Shown here in pieces: positions 1-11,555 of a stretch of 64,000 bases of DNA (position 1 is the first letter of the stretch; the number at the start of each line of letters is the position of its first letter). The DNA is from Begonia masoniana. Taxonomy: Eukaryota > Streptophyta > Magnoliopsida > Cucurbitales > Begoniaceae. Position numbers and translations under genes: made by a program. The stretch spans positions 19,679,228 to 19,743,227 of the forward strand of contig CM039502.1 of NCBI GenBank assembly GCA_022432975.1, written 5' to 3'. The notes below the pieces were generated by a model, which saw only the letters and a list, made by a program, of their open reading frames with translations, had not been told where the DNA came from and did not search any database.

Positions 1-879
1 GCTTCTTAAATCATCAAGCTACAGAACAGAGCACTATCCAACATGAAACCTTACTATTGAACTAATCATCAACATAAATGCTAGTCAGTAACATAAGGAA
101 CTACTAATCATCGTATGAGTTTCTACCTAGCATCCTTTGATGTAGGGTCCTAAAGACCGAGAAACCTACACATTCACTTACCTGGTCTCCTTAGCAATTT
201 GAGCTCCTTTCTCTTCAAACTTCTTCACCTAAAACATTTACATTACAGTAGTTAAAACAAAACCCTATTAGTTCTAACCACAAGTCATCCTAGGATCTAA
301 TAGCTAAAGTCACTCCTGAATCCCTAGTATAGTTCTCTGTGCAGTTTGAAATCCAAAACCCAAAACAGACAGATTCGATTAGCGATAACTCAGGGTTGGT
401 TGTTTAATGTCCAAAATCGATTAGGAATGACATTACCACTTTCAGATTTTAAAATATCCTTACTAATACTCGGCCATTGAAGAATCTAGAACCTCAACAC
501 ATAGCTGAAAACAGAGCTTAACGAATAAAAGATAGCTACATTGCCAAACTCGTACCTCGAGCACAAAGTAACCGAGAAGCAGCAAGGAAATCGATCGTCG
601 AAGGAGGGATTTCCAGCTGACAGAGAGCGAGAGCTCGGGAGAGAAAGTCGCCGAGAGTAAGAGATGGCGGCTACAGTGGTTTAAATGAGGTTTGAATCCT
701 TTCCTTTTTCTTTAAACACTGGTCTCAATCCTCCATTATTACAACTTTGCCACTCAACCTAGTTTAAATCCACATGTAATTAATTAAGCTTGACATAAAA
801 CTCTAAACCGTGAAGATTGAATATTCATGACCGTTAATACAGTTAGGAAGTCACCTGGTTGAAGTTGTCGGGTGTTACA
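1..879 (-). mobile_element. Partial LTR (type C), minus orientation
   Basis: This is the first ~880 bases of a Ty3/gypsy LTR read on the minus strand; the rest lies outside the window. Its 5' end TGTAACACCCG is the complement of 869-879. It is a diverged sibling of the solo LTR at 9749-14296, with homologous sequence from the mini-exon onward. A splice-like mini-exon lies at 182-228 (47 nt, acceptor TTTTAG, donor CAG|GTAAGT), and the donor-side clamp arm is at 134-146. It interrupts a gag gene just before the last zinc-knuckle cysteine. The 5 bases next to the LTR (880-884) would be one target-site copy, but its partner is outside the window. Confidence 0.8.
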
Positions 880-2028
880 AGCGCAGTGCCCTTTTCCTAA
901 ACATTTGAAGCATTTCACATCACGTGCTCTAGGTCCTTTAGGTTGGGGTTCGTGGTTTTTGTTCGGTGGGGGATTGTGAAGGGTGTTTGATGCTTTTGGT
1001 GGCCAATTTCGGTTGACAGGTCTCTTTTCTTCTTGTCTTGTGGTCATCTTGTTGGAATTGTAGGTTCTTGGTGGGAATTTAGGAAGGTCAGTCTTACGCT
1101 TCCTCTTCAATTGCCTTTCCACCGTGAGGGCCAATTGTATGACCAAGTCCATGGTCTCAAATTGTTGAACTTCGACGGCATCTCCTATGTCGCGATTTAA
1201 GCCTCTTATAAATCTAGCGATGAGTTGTTCTTGGGGTTGATCAATTGCGCATCGCATATTAAGGGTCTCAAATTCGGTAAGATATTCATCTACCGAGAGG
1301 CTATTTTGCTTTAACGTGTGGAGTTGATAAAAGAGTTCATGTTTATAGTACCGGGGGACGAACCTATGATGCATTAAGTCTTTCATGGAAGTCCATGTAG
1401 TAACGGGGTTTCCTAAGGTTCTAATTCGTTGGGCTTTGAGATTGGACCATCATAAAGTGGCGTGGCCCGTAAGTTCAAGAGAAGCTAATTGGATTTTTAC
1501 TCGCTCGGAGTAATCATGGCATTCAAAAACTCTCTCAACTTTATCAACCCAATCTAGATAAGTGTGCCCGTCACACGTTCCATTGAAAGGGGGAATTGAA
1601 ATTTTGATGTTGTGGAGATCGTCGTTGTCCCTACGACGATATGGGCAATACTCTTCTTCATCAACCCAATCCTCATCCTCCGACTCAAATTGACGAGATC
1701 TCCATCTTTGGGGTTCAGCCCATTCTTCCTCTATAGGTGGTTGAGGTGTAAGATTACGACACCTAGGACGTTCGGGAATGATCCTAGAGGAGGTTTTTTG
1801 AGATGGGACTTGTTCATTGGTGTCTCTACGAGGGAGATTGCTTAAAAGAGATTGGACTTGTTGGGCTATGGTGTTAACTAAGCTCGTTAAGGCGTCAATT
1901 TGTCCTTGCATGCCTCCTTGAGCGCTAGTTTCACCTTCGTGACGCGTAGGTTCGGGAGGGGAAGTGCCCCTCGCACGATTTGGTTCTTTGTTCGGTGTAT
2001 CACGTGCAAAATCACTCCTATTAGTCAT
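880..2028 (-). pseudogene. gag of a second, unrelated Ty3/gypsy family, broken
   Basis: This is a retrotransposon capsid (gag) gene on the minus strand, starting at the ATG at 2028. The first ~190 residues are polar and end in the start of the gag core (YLDWVDKVERVF). An in-frame TGA at 1450-1452 stands where the family normally has tryptophan (ATLWW). The frame continues through the core (MKDLMHHRFVP, YLTEFETL, ARFIRGLNRDI) to a lysine/arginine-rich stretch and the start of a CCHC knuckle (CFKC..GH). The LTR at 879 removes the final cysteine and everything downstream. The gag motif style differs from all other gag genes in the window, so this is a different lineage; I do not assign a clade. 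Confidence 0.8.
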
Positions 2029-2729
2029 AATTAATTGTTTAATTAAAATTCCAATTATTGTCTAAGTTGTTCCTCTTAATTGGTGAGATGATTATCTTGT
2101 TTAATGTCTTAGGAAAATTTAAGCACCAAGGTATATTCTTAACTAAGACAATATTAAAAATAGGGATTATGCTCACTTAAGGAAACAACTTAATGATATC
2201 ATTAAACACTTACTATTTAATTATAGAAAGGCATATTTTTCAATAAATGCTAATCACCACAAATTTAACCCAATTTAATCCAAGTTATCAATTTTACACC
2301 AAATCGACTTAAACAATATTAATAAAAACTTAATTATTCCCAAAAACAGCAAGTAACAACATTAATTCACAAGTTTAATCAAGGGAAACATGTTGAAATT
2401 TTCAGAATAATAAGATGAATTTTCTTAAATACAAGGATTCAATGTGATTGATTTTAACATGCTATATATATATTCTTGCAAATCAATTTAGTGCACTCAA
2501 ATAACAACATATAATTGATGAATTTATAAGTTAAACCCAAGTGCAACATTCAGCAAATTAATATGAAGAACAAGGATAGTCATAAACCGAAAAGGAACAA
2601 TACATGTAAACCGGTTTTATAGTTTTTAAATTTAGGCCGATTTTATGCATTCAAAAGTATTCAAATTTTGGGGATATTTTAGATGCCCATATGGAATTTA
2701 AACAAAACATTTAATGCTAAAGGAAATAC
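2029..2729 (-). other. AT-rich leader or flank of the broken gag element
   Basis: This 700-base AT-rich stretch lies upstream (minus strand) of the gag ATG at 2028. I see no primer-binding site, LTR end or coding frame. It is presumably untranslated leader of that element, and it is cut by the LTR starting at 2730. Confidence 0.4.
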
Positions 2730-3986
2730 TGTAATATCCGGCTCGTACGGATTTTTAGAATATTATTATTTTATTATATAATGGCATTTTTGGTAAATAT
2801 GTCAAATCAGGTCCGTTTCACAAAAAGAAAGCGTTATTACGATCCCAACGATTAATAGGAATTTTAAGGAGGTTATGGGAATTTTCGGAGATTAAACGTT
2901 ATATTCCGAGTAAATACGTTTCTCGTAATGTAAAAGACGTTCTCGTAAAAATAGCAAACGAGGTCCAATTTGCAAACGGACAGTTTTGTTAAATCCCAAA
3001 TAATAAGTTGGACTTATTGGCAAAATGTGGAAAGTTGGAAAAGTCGAATCGTTGGACGATTAAAGAAACGAATGATGAAACAAATAGAAAATTTAGAGGA
3101 AGGGCAAAATCGTCATTTAGCATTTAATTAATTATTAATTACTTAACATTACTTAAAGGCAAAATGCCTTAACGATTTTCATTTGAAAATCGTTCTCCAG
3201 AGAAGCAAACCCTCGACTTCTCCTCCCTGCCCGCGACTAATCTCTCCGATCCGATCTCCGTTCGCTTCATTTTTCTTCACGCTTTCTCCTCCAATCGACA
3301 TTCAAGGTATGGATCTATAGTTTTAGAACGTTTATTTCGATGATTTCGGAGTTTTAAACAATTAGGTTCGTTTAGGGTTTCGATTTAAAACGCGAATTAG
3401 GGTTCGTAATTAATAGGTTAGTCGTGATTAAGTATATATTGGATGTATTTGACGCTATTGGACGAAGTTAAATCAATTTGTGAAAAAGTTAAAAATTAAG
3501 GATTTTCGGGTTTTAAGGAAAAACTCGTAAAGTGTGAATTGAGGTGTCGAGCGAGTATTTGCTCGATGAATGTGATTAAAGAATTTAGGAAGTTCTTAAG
3601 TTAAGGTTTTGACAATTTGGACGTTTATTAACTTAAACTCGTTTTAACGTCAAATCCTTGTAAATTGCTTAGGTGAAAAGCGCTCGTGGACGGAGCTTGA
3701 GCTGCTTTGGACACGAGGTAAGTTCTCGTGATCTTCTTTGGCCGATTGGCCTACACCGTACGTTGAATGTCGTCTCGAGGAGTTTTGGAGATGCGTTTGT
3801 TTAATTGTACTTGGTTTGGGTAGCTAGGTTTTAGGAGTTTATAGTTTACGCTTTACAGTCTTGATGGTACACGTTATTGTTTGTTTACTTTAAGACATTG
3901 AACTGTTCACGCACACTTGTTTTAAAGAAAAGCATGAAAATGAACTTTCCGCACAGAGTTTTAAAGATAACGTAAAGCATAGCATT

Positions 3987-4033
3987 GGCCGAAAGGCTTA
4001 TTGGCCGAAAGGCGTATTGGCCGAAAGGCATAT
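3987..4033 (+). repeat. Triple short hairpin repeat
   Basis: A ~17-bp unit occurs three times in a row, each carrying GGCCGAAAGGC. As RNA, GCC and GGC would pair around a GAAA loop, a GNRA-type tetraloop. It lies inside the intron-like part of the F1 LTR. Confidence 0.6.
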
Positions 4034-4680
4034 TGTTTATCGGTCACGCGAGGTGGGGTTCAGGCACGGCTGTACGTGTTGTAAGCGTGCACCCCCTGCC
4101 TCTAGCTGGAAAGAGTAGAGGGATAGGATCTCGGTGACACCTATCGTGCATTGCATATTAAAGAAAAATAAAGCATGATTTATCGAACTCATACGCACAG
4201 CATGCTTTGCATTTACGTAGAGCTTACTGTGATTTCATCTCATAGTGTGTATGTATGGTGTAGGTGATTACGAGGATATAGGTGAGGATGAGATTCCTCC
4301 TCCGGAGGCATGAGTCCAGTTGACGGAGAATGGCTGCATGGTGTGCTGGCGCAGTCGAGGCTCATTTGACCCGTGGGGAAGTATGTATAGATTTTGAGGG
4401 TTTTAAGTTATTTTGGATAGAACAGGAAAATTGTATAGAAATTATAGGATGTTTGGTATTGGTAGTTGATAGGTTTTATGTTTAATGTTTCAAACGTTTT
4501 GGTTTAAATTGTTAAGTAAATGTCTTTGAAATGTTTTGAACGGTTTTAGGAACGATACGGATATGCTCGGTTTTTAGAGCTATCCACGCAGTTAAATTTC
4601 GCAAAGTCCGCTGTAAGTTGATCGAGTTTAAGTTACAAGTTGATTATTGAATAAATGGTGGGAAGTGATAAGGTGTTTTG

Positions 4681-5737
4681 CTCTCTGGAATCGGATTCCA
4701 GAGAGCGTATCGAAGTGTTTGCTCTCTGGACTCTCTGGAATCGGATTCCAGAGAGCGTATCGAAGTGTTTGCTCTCTGGAATCGGATTCCAGAGAGCGTA
4801 TCGAAGTGTTTGCTCTCTGGAATCGGATTCCAGAGAGCGTATCGAAGTGTTTGCTCTCTGGAATCGGATTCCAGAGAGCGTATCGAAGTGTTTGCTCTCT
4901 GGAATCGGATTCCAGAGAGCGTATCGAAGTGTTTGCTCTCTGGAATCGGATTCCAGAGAGCGTATCGAAGTGTTTGCTCTCTGGAATCGGATTCCAGAGA
5001 GCGTATCGAAGTGTTTGCTCTCTGGAATCGGATTCCAGAGAGCGTATCGAAGTGTTTGCTCTCTGGAATCGGATTCCAGAGAGCGTATCGAAGTGTTTGC
5101 TCTCTGGAATCGGATTCCAGAGAGCGTATCGAAGTGTTTGCTCTCTGGAATCGGATTCCAGAGAGCGTATCGAAGTGTTTGCTCTCTGGAATCGGATTCC
5201 AGAGAGCGTATCGAAGTGTTTGCTCTCTGGAATCGGATTCCAGAGAGCGTATCGAAGTGTTTGCTCTCTGGAATCGGATTCCAGAGAGCGTATCGAAGTG
5301 TTTGCTCTCTGGAATCGGATTCCAGAGAGCGTATCGAAGTGTTTGCTCTCTGGAATCGGATTCCAGAGAGCGTATCGAAGTGTTTGCTCTCTGGAATCGG
5401 ATTCCAGAGAGCGTATCGAAGTGTTTGCTCTCTGGAATCGGATTCCAGAGAGCGTATCGAAGTGTTTGCTCTCTGGAATCGGATTCCAGAGAGCGTATCG
5501 AAGTGTTTGCTCTCTGGAATCGGATTCCAGAGAGCGTATCGAAGTGTTTGCTCTCTGGAATCGGATTCCAGAGAGCGTATCGAAGTGTTTGCTCTCTGGA
5601 ATCGGATTCCAGAGAGCGTATCGAAGTGTTTGCTCTCTGGAATCGGATTCCAGAGAGCGTATCGAAGTGTTTGCTCTCTGGAATCGGATTCCAGAGAGCG
5701 TATCGAAGTGTTTGCTCTCTGGAAATCCAGAGAGCAC
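4681..5737. repeat. 41-bp tandem array of perfect hairpins (about 25 copies)
   Basis: The period is exactly 41 bp from 4731 onward: 24 full units, one more at 4681 separated by a 9-base partial repeat, and a shortened final hairpin at 5715-5734. Each unit contains a 27-base inverted repeat, GCTCTCTGGAAT / ATTCCAGAGAGC, around a 3-base loop, then a 14-base spacer. The copies look essentially identical. Because 41 is not divisible by 3 and the unit has no stop codon in any frame, long open frames arise on both strands; they are not genes. The sibling LTR at 59656 has only one such hairpin at the matching place (61544-61571), so the array is an expansion of a single LTR motif. Confidence 0.97.
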
Positions 5738-6240
5738 TTGTATTTTACAAAACAGGGATCAGGGATGAAGAGAAAGCAGAATGTGTGGCGAATGGTCGCA
5801 GGAGGCGATCGCTGCACTGCAGTGTGCAGCGATTGATTGCTGCAGCAATGCAGCGACCAATCGCTGCTAGCTACAGCAAATGCAGCAATCAGTCGCTGCA
5901 AAGCTGCAGCGACTGGTCGCCGCTCGCTGCGGCACATGCAGCGATCAGTCGCTGCATGTAGCAGCGACTGGTCGCTGCCACTTTTGTTACGGGTTGGACA
6001 GTTTTGCCCTCCCTTTTATTATTTATTTTCTTTAATTATTTTATAGTTTTTAATTAATTTATTTAATTTGTTTTAAGTTGTTCTAAATGTTTTAAAACAT
6101 AGACTCTTATTCTGACTTCGATTCTGGTTTCGATTTCGGTTTAGGTCCCGCCTAGAGTTTAGTTAAAGATATTAGGATAAAATAATAATAATAATAATAG
6201 TACGGGAAATACGGGTACAGTATTAGGGGCGCTACATTTA

Positions 6241-6252
6241 TGGTATCAGAGC
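6241..6252 (+). promoter_or_regulatory. Primer-binding site (tRNA-Met-i)
   Basis: TGGTATCAGAGC, four bases after the LTR end, matches the initiator tRNA-Met primer site of plant Ty3/gypsy elements. A GTAAGT motif follows at 6324 in the leader. Confidence 0.9.
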
Positions 6253-6383
6253 CCCCGGGTTTTAAAATCGGTTTTGTAGACTGCTCGACTGCACAGCCAC
6301 TACGCGGACATTCTTCATCAACTGTAAGTATGTTTATAGCTTCATTTGTTTTCTAGTTTCTTAGCATTAGGAATTTTATAATT

Positions 6384-6931
6384 ATGGTGCGTCCACGAAA
6401 CGACCGAGATGACCGCGACGATACGATTTACATCCTCAAGGATTTTATCGCCCAGCAGTCTCAGCATATGGAGAGACAGGCTTAGCAGATGGAGAGATAG
6501 TCTCAACAGCTGGGTACTTTGATAGACCTCGAGGGCGTTAGAGCCCGAGAGATAGCCATTCCGGTCAATCGGGGAATGGAGAGATTTCAGAAGCTCCAGC
6601 CTCCGATATTCAACAGGCAATCTACGGATCCCACTTCAGCCGAGGAGTGGATTCGTACCATGGAGGACATGATGGCGTATGCTAGCATAGAGGATGGAGA
6701 GAGGGTGGCGTTGGTGACATACCACCTAGCTTTAGATGCCCGATTCTGGTGGGACACTGTGAAGACGACCACCGATATGACTATTATGGGTTGGGAGAGA
6801 TTCAGAGAGTTGTTCTACGACAAGTATTTCAGCCATACCGTACGAGAGGCGAAGATGGTTGAGTTTATGCAGTTGCAGCAGATTGGTTCTATTGCCGAGT
6901 ACGAGAGGAGGTTTGAGGCATTGTCCCGATT
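6384..6931 (+). pseudogene. gag fragment (F1 element), truncated
   Basis: The ATG at 6384 opens a gag like that at 62247. In-frame TAG codons occur early, at positions matching glutamines in the relatives (around 6483 and 6507). The core is readable from about 6530: PPIFN, AEEWIRTMEDMM, LDARFWWD, FYDKYFSHTVREAK, EYERRFEALSR. Homology stops at about 6931, where an LTR fragment of another family is joined. The zinc knuckle and everything after it are absent. Confidence 0.8.
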
Positions 6932-7397
6932 GGTTCTATTTGTCATCTTGTAGTCGGCAGAAGCTGGATGAACAAATCATCCGGCTGACATCATCGGTGG
7001 ATCCGAGTAGCAAAAACTTGTCATTTTGCGATCGGCTGAAGTTGGAAGAGTGATTCTTCCGGCTGACGTCATTGGTGGAAGCCTTCAGTTTATTTCTTTT
7101 TGTTGACCTTGTCTAGCGGCAGATGCGTTTGACTTTTACAATTTTCACGTTTCCACACTTAAGTCTTGGTCGAACCAATTCCTACTATTTCAATTGATAT
7201 TTCCAAACATTGATTTACAACCCCGTTTAATCTCTGCTTGTTTTCAAATGATTTTTCCACTATGAATTTTAACGTTGTCGTTTTAGTGAACATCGAGTTT
7301 TGACTTTCAAGTGAAATTTTAAGTTTGGTCCAAAATTTCCGAGTTATGTTCAGGTTTATGAGTAACGAACTGAGTTTAGAAAACTCGGGGCGTTACA
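6932..7397 (+). mobile_element. 3' fragment of a type C LTR
   Basis: This LTR fragment ends GGGGCGTTACA and is followed by a primer-binding site, so it is the 5'-truncated 5' LTR of the gag-pol element that follows. It carries the type C motif set (CATCCGGCTGAC, TGACGTCA at 7064-7071). Confidence 0.75.
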
Positions 7398-7400
7398 GTA

Positions 7401-7412
7401 TGGTATCAGAGA
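7401..7412 (+). promoter_or_regulatory. Primer-binding site
   Basis: TGGTATCAGAGA lies three bases after the LTR end, in the usual place for tRNA-Met-i priming. The leader to 7552 contains AACTGTAAGT (donor-like, GT at 7481). Confidence 0.85.
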
Positions 7413-7552
7413 CATTCAGTTAAACCGTTCAAAAGATTACTCATCAGTGCCAATCGTTGCATGGGAGTACTTCAACAACTGTAAGTGTTTATGTTAGCTT
7501 TAGCTATAAGATGTTTATGAGAGTAGTTAACCTTGTGCAAGAATTTCGTATT

Positions 7553-8565
7553 ATGGCCAGACGCCCAGGAAGACCTAGAGTACCAAGGGAAATGCCGAAT
7601 GTGAGAGGTGAAGAGGAGCCTAGTGTGATTAGGCAGCTGACAGATTTAGTGCGTCAGCAAACTGATTTAGTGCGCCAACATTCCAATTAGTTGGGTTCGT
7701 TGTTGAACCGAGATGTTTAAGGAAGTGCTAACTCGAGTTCTAGCGGTGAGCACTCTGGAGACAGATTTCGGAGACTTCAGCCGCCTACATTTGATGGGAA
7801 ATCAACTAATCCCTCTGTTGCTGAAGAGTGGCTCAGAAAGGTTGAGAGTATGTTTAGGTATGCCAATATCGAGGAAGGAGACAAGGTCACTCTGGCAACA
7901 TTCCATCTGGCTGGCGAAGCTCAACTCTGGTGGGAGTAGATGGAAACTGCCGCTGATGCCCTGGCTATGTCTTGGACACAATTCAGAGAAGTTTTCTATG
8001 AGAAGTATTTCAACAGCACTGTCCAGGCCGCTAAGAAAGTTGAATTTTTGAGCTTGAAACAGACGAGGCAGTGGCTGAGTACAACAGACAATTCGAGTCC
8101 CTGTCAAGATTTGCCGGACATCTCGTCCATAGGAATGAAGATAAAGTGTTTCAGTTTATGAATGGACTAAAGCCAGGGATTTTCAGAGGAGTCAAGTTTA
8201 CTGGCATCAGAGGCTTGTCCTTCAACGAGGTTGTGTCCAATGCGTTGGAAGTGGAGGATGCGGAGGTGAAGTGTACTAGAGCAAGAGAAACTCCACGGAA
8301 GTTTATCCAGCCACATCAACAGAGTGGAACAAAAAGGCCTAGTGAAAGCTAGAACAGTCAAGGAACGGGAAAGAAGGTACAGGACACCAAGAAGTATCCC
8401 CAGTGCCCGAAGTGTCTGAAAAGTCACCTGGGTGAATGTAGGTTCGGATCGGGAAAGTGTTTCAATTTTGAAGAGGTTGGACACTCGTTCAAGGATTGCC
8501 CAAAGCCCAGGATCATTCGATGTTTCCATTGTAACAAAGTCGGCCATATCAACAGGGACTGCCCA
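7553..8565 (+). pseudogene. gag of the interrupted type C element
   Basis: The ATG at 7553 opens MARRPGRPR. A glutamine/arginine heptad stretch (RQLTDLVRQQTDLVRQ) suggests a coiled coil, followed by the gag core and two CCHC knuckles. Stops at 7688, 7718, 7937 and 8350 plus a frameshift near 8062-8072 disable it. Three of the stops sit where the minus-strand relative at 19973-20735 or the family has glutamine (7688, 7718, 8350). The first knuckle has lost its second cysteine (CFNF instead of CFNC); the second (CFHC..GH..DC) is intact. gag and pol would have been one frame in the ancestor. Confidence 0.85.
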
Positions 8566-9748
8566 GCCTTGAAGAGTGGCCCTGCCAAAGTAAAGCCAAG
8601 GATATTCTCCATGATGGAGACGGGTGATGATGAACAGCCTGCCGTGGTGTCAGGTACCATATTGATCAACTCTACCCCTGCTTTTACTTTAATAGATTCA
8701 GGTGCAACACATTCTTTTATAGCCTCTACATTTGCTGATAAACTAGAGGTACAGTTTACCCCCACTGAGCATGTATTTAATGTAACATTACCCTCTGGTG
8801 AGCGCATGTACTCTAACCAAGTGATACTGGATAGTGTTGTATTAGTGGGAAACATGAATCTGCCTGCTGATCTTATTATTATGGATATAACGAGATTTGA
8901 TGTAATCCTAGGAATGGATTGGTTGTTCAAGCATTATGTCACGATCGACTGTAGGACTGGAATAGTTAGTTTTCAGCCCCCTGGTGGTTTGAAACATACC
9001 TTCCAAGCTCTAAAGAAGAGTAAGGAAATGTCTGTGATGACTTCTATAAATTGTAGACCTTCTCCATGCAGAGAGTACTTAAGCTTCTTGGCCTGTGTTT
9101 TGGATACACAACTAGTAGGAAAAACAACATCCCAAAATGTTTTAGTTGTCTAAGATTTTCCAGAAGTGTTTCTAGACGATCTTCCTGGCTTGCCGCCAGA
9201 TAGAGAAATCGAGTTTGTTGTAGATGTTTACCCAGGCGCGGAGTCTGTATCTAAGAATCCCTATAGACTTGCACCTACGGAGCTTAAGGAATTAAAGAAA
9301 CAATTGGAAGAGCTATTAGAGAAAGGGTTCATACGTCCAAGCTTTTCACCGTGGGGTGCACCTGTTCTCTTTGTCAAAAAGAAAGATGGATCAATGCGTA
9401 TGTGCATTGATTATAGGGAATTGAATAAGTTAACTGTCAAGAACAAGTATCCATTACCGAGGATTGATGACCTATTTGACCAACTTCGTGGTGCACGAGT
9501 TTTCTCTAAGATTGATTTGAGGTCGGGTTACTACCAACTAAAAGTCAGAACCGAAGATATTCCAAAGACTGCCTTTCGCACAAGGTATGGACACTATGAG
9601 TTTCTGGTTATGTCTTTTGGTTTGACAAATGCACCAGCAACATTCATGGATCTTATGAATAGGGTGTTTCATGAATACTTAGATAAATTCATCATAGTGT
9701 TTATTGATGATATTCTGATCTATTCATGTACTAAGGATGAGCATGCAA
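8566..9748 (+). pseudogene. pol part 1: protease and reverse transcriptase, interrupted
   Basis: This continues the gag at 7553. The protease has DSGATHSF (Asp codon at 8695) and [11 protein letters not shown] at 9151-9153 interrupts the frame just before [21 protein letters not shown], the linker to reverse transcriptase. RT motifs are clear: [48 protein letters not shown], and catalytic FIDDILIYS. The frame is then cut by the solo LTR at 9749. The pol resumes at 14302. Confidence 0.9.
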
Positions 9749-9908
9749 TGTAATACCCGAGTTAATGGCCAGGTGATTTTCCTAACTGTATTAACGGTCA
9801 TGAATATTTAATCTTTACAGTTTAGGACTTATACCAAGAATAATTAATTTCATGTGGATTTAAATTAAGTTGGGTGGCAAAGTTGTAATAATTGAGGGTG
9901 ATGACCAA

Positions 9909-9917
9909 TATATAAAG
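9909..9917 (+). promoter_or_regulatory. LTR TATA box
   Basis: TATATAAAG lies 160 bases into the solo LTR, the spacing also seen for TATAAATAG in sibling LTRs (15170, 63930). A C/T-rich leader with CACTGTAGCCGAC follows. Confidence 0.6.
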
Positions 9918-11555
9918 AAAAAGGAAATGTTTTAAACCTCACTTGAACCACTGTAGCCGACACCTTCCTTTCCGGCAATTTCTTCTCTCGCAAGTTCTTA
10001 CTCTCTGCTATCAGCAAACTCTCCTCGACGACCGGTTTACTCCGCCACCACTCGACTACTCTGCGCCTGAGGTATGCATTAGACAATGTGGCTATCTGTT
10101 CGTTTATTAGCTCTGTATTGAAGTTTTGGATTCTTCAATGGCCGAGTATTGATAAGAACATTTTGAAACCCGAGATTGGTAATATCATTCCGAATCGATT
10201 CTGGACATTTAAAACAACCAACCCTGAGTTATCATTTATCGAATCCGTCTGTTTTGATTTTGGGATTTCGGGTTACATTGAGTATTAAACTAAGAACTCG
10301 GGAATGACTCTTAGCTATTAGATCTTAGGATAACTTGAGATTAGAACTATTAGGATTTTGTTTTAACTACTGCAATGTAAATGTTCTAGGTGAAGAAGTT
10401 TGAAGAGGAAGGAACTCAAAGTGCTAAGGAGATCAGGTAAGTGAATGTGTAGGTTTCTCGGTCATTAGGACCCTACACCAAAGGATGCTAGGTAGAAACT
10501 CACATGATGATTAGAAGTTCCCCTTGTGTTACTGTCTAAAGTTTATGCCGATGATTAGCTCAATGATAAGGCTTCATGTCGAATGGTATTCTGTTCTGCA
10601 GCTTGATGATTTAAGAATTTCCAAGTACATGCATCATGACTATTTTATGCATATGAAAATGTTTTAAAAGCATGTTTTCTCATGAACAAGATAAGATGAT
10701 AAAATCCCTGCAACGTGGTTGAGTGAGGGTTGGGGGCAGTTCGGCGTATGTCACAGTCCAAAGAAGGACATATGTATACGACCTGCAGTAGGGACCATGA
10801 TCAAAATCACTGTCGAATCCCCTTTACCGGCACAAATCCTCTCTCATTCCACACAACTTAAATGATGAATATGAACAATGATTACGAATGATGAATATGA
10901 ATCATGACTATGGATGATGATTATGAACAAGAAAAGGCTAATGACCATGTATTTCTCCGAATTATGCACTCATGCATTCATGTTATTGTTGCATTCCTTA
11001 CTAAGTATTAGGCTTATAGTTAAACCTTATGATGTAGGTGAAGAGTTAGCAGGTGAGGAATTTCAGTCCAGAGATGAGGTTTAAAGCTGGTTGCCGGAGG
11101 ATGCCCAGTGTGACAGTGCAAGGTTGAATAGGCGATTAAGTTCCCTGGTTATGCTCATAGTAAGTCAGAGAAGTTTATGATAAACAGATGACTAAGTAGA
11201 ATAGAATTTTCTTATAACAATGAGATTCGGATTTGAATGGTTTGACTTCAGAGTCTGTTAACGATTTTAAGGATTATTGAATGGTCTGTTTTGCTTAAGC
11301 CTTCCGCTATGCGTATCTTGAATGGGATATGGTTTTTACTCATTAGGGTTTATAATTTCCAGGTTAAGATTTGGGTGAGTTGTAGTATTTTCTATTGGAT
11401 GAGGTTGTTTGATGATTATAGTGTTTTACTGCCGTAAAATAGAAGCTGGATGAGGCATTCATCCGGCTGACGTCATCGGCAGATGTCAAGTGATAGGAAT
11501 CGAACGATTGAGTCTTCTGGATGACGTCACTGGAAGATGTAGTATGTTTCTTCAG

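Larger units (their letters stand above)
2730..6236 (+). mobile_element. 3.5-kb LTR (family F1) with internal hairpin array
   Basis: The LTR begins TGTAATATCC and ends GCTACA, followed 4 bases later by a primer-binding site, so it is the 5' LTR of the gag fragment after it. A related LTR at 59656-62083 is 2428 bp; most of the extra length here is the 41-bp array at 4681-5737. Splice-like signals: donor 3307, mini-exon 3673-3717 (45 nt), donor 3718, acceptor ending 4263. Clamp arms CCTACACCGTACGT 3750-3763 and 4251-4264 pair over 14 bp with two wobbles. An inner stem joins 4043-4052 to 4130-4138. A palindrome-rich stretch (GCAGCGA.../...TCGCTGC) fills 5804-5979. The 5 bases before the LTR are AATAC. 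Confidence 0.85.

Noticed and set aside
784..879. C-terminal extension of the minus gag frame
   Set aside because: The last ~30 codons read into an inserted LTR; this is accidental read-through, not gag.
5810..5830. GCGATCGC and GCGATCGATCGC palindromes resembling the cyanobacterial HIP1 motif
   Set aside because: They are part of LTR hairpin clusters in plant elements; nothing bacterial surrounds them.
4628..5961. Five overlapping open frames of 369-434 codons on both strands over the 41-bp array
   Set aside because: They exist only because the 41-bp unit lacks stops in every frame; both strands and all phases are open and the product is a simple repeat. No start context or family similarity.
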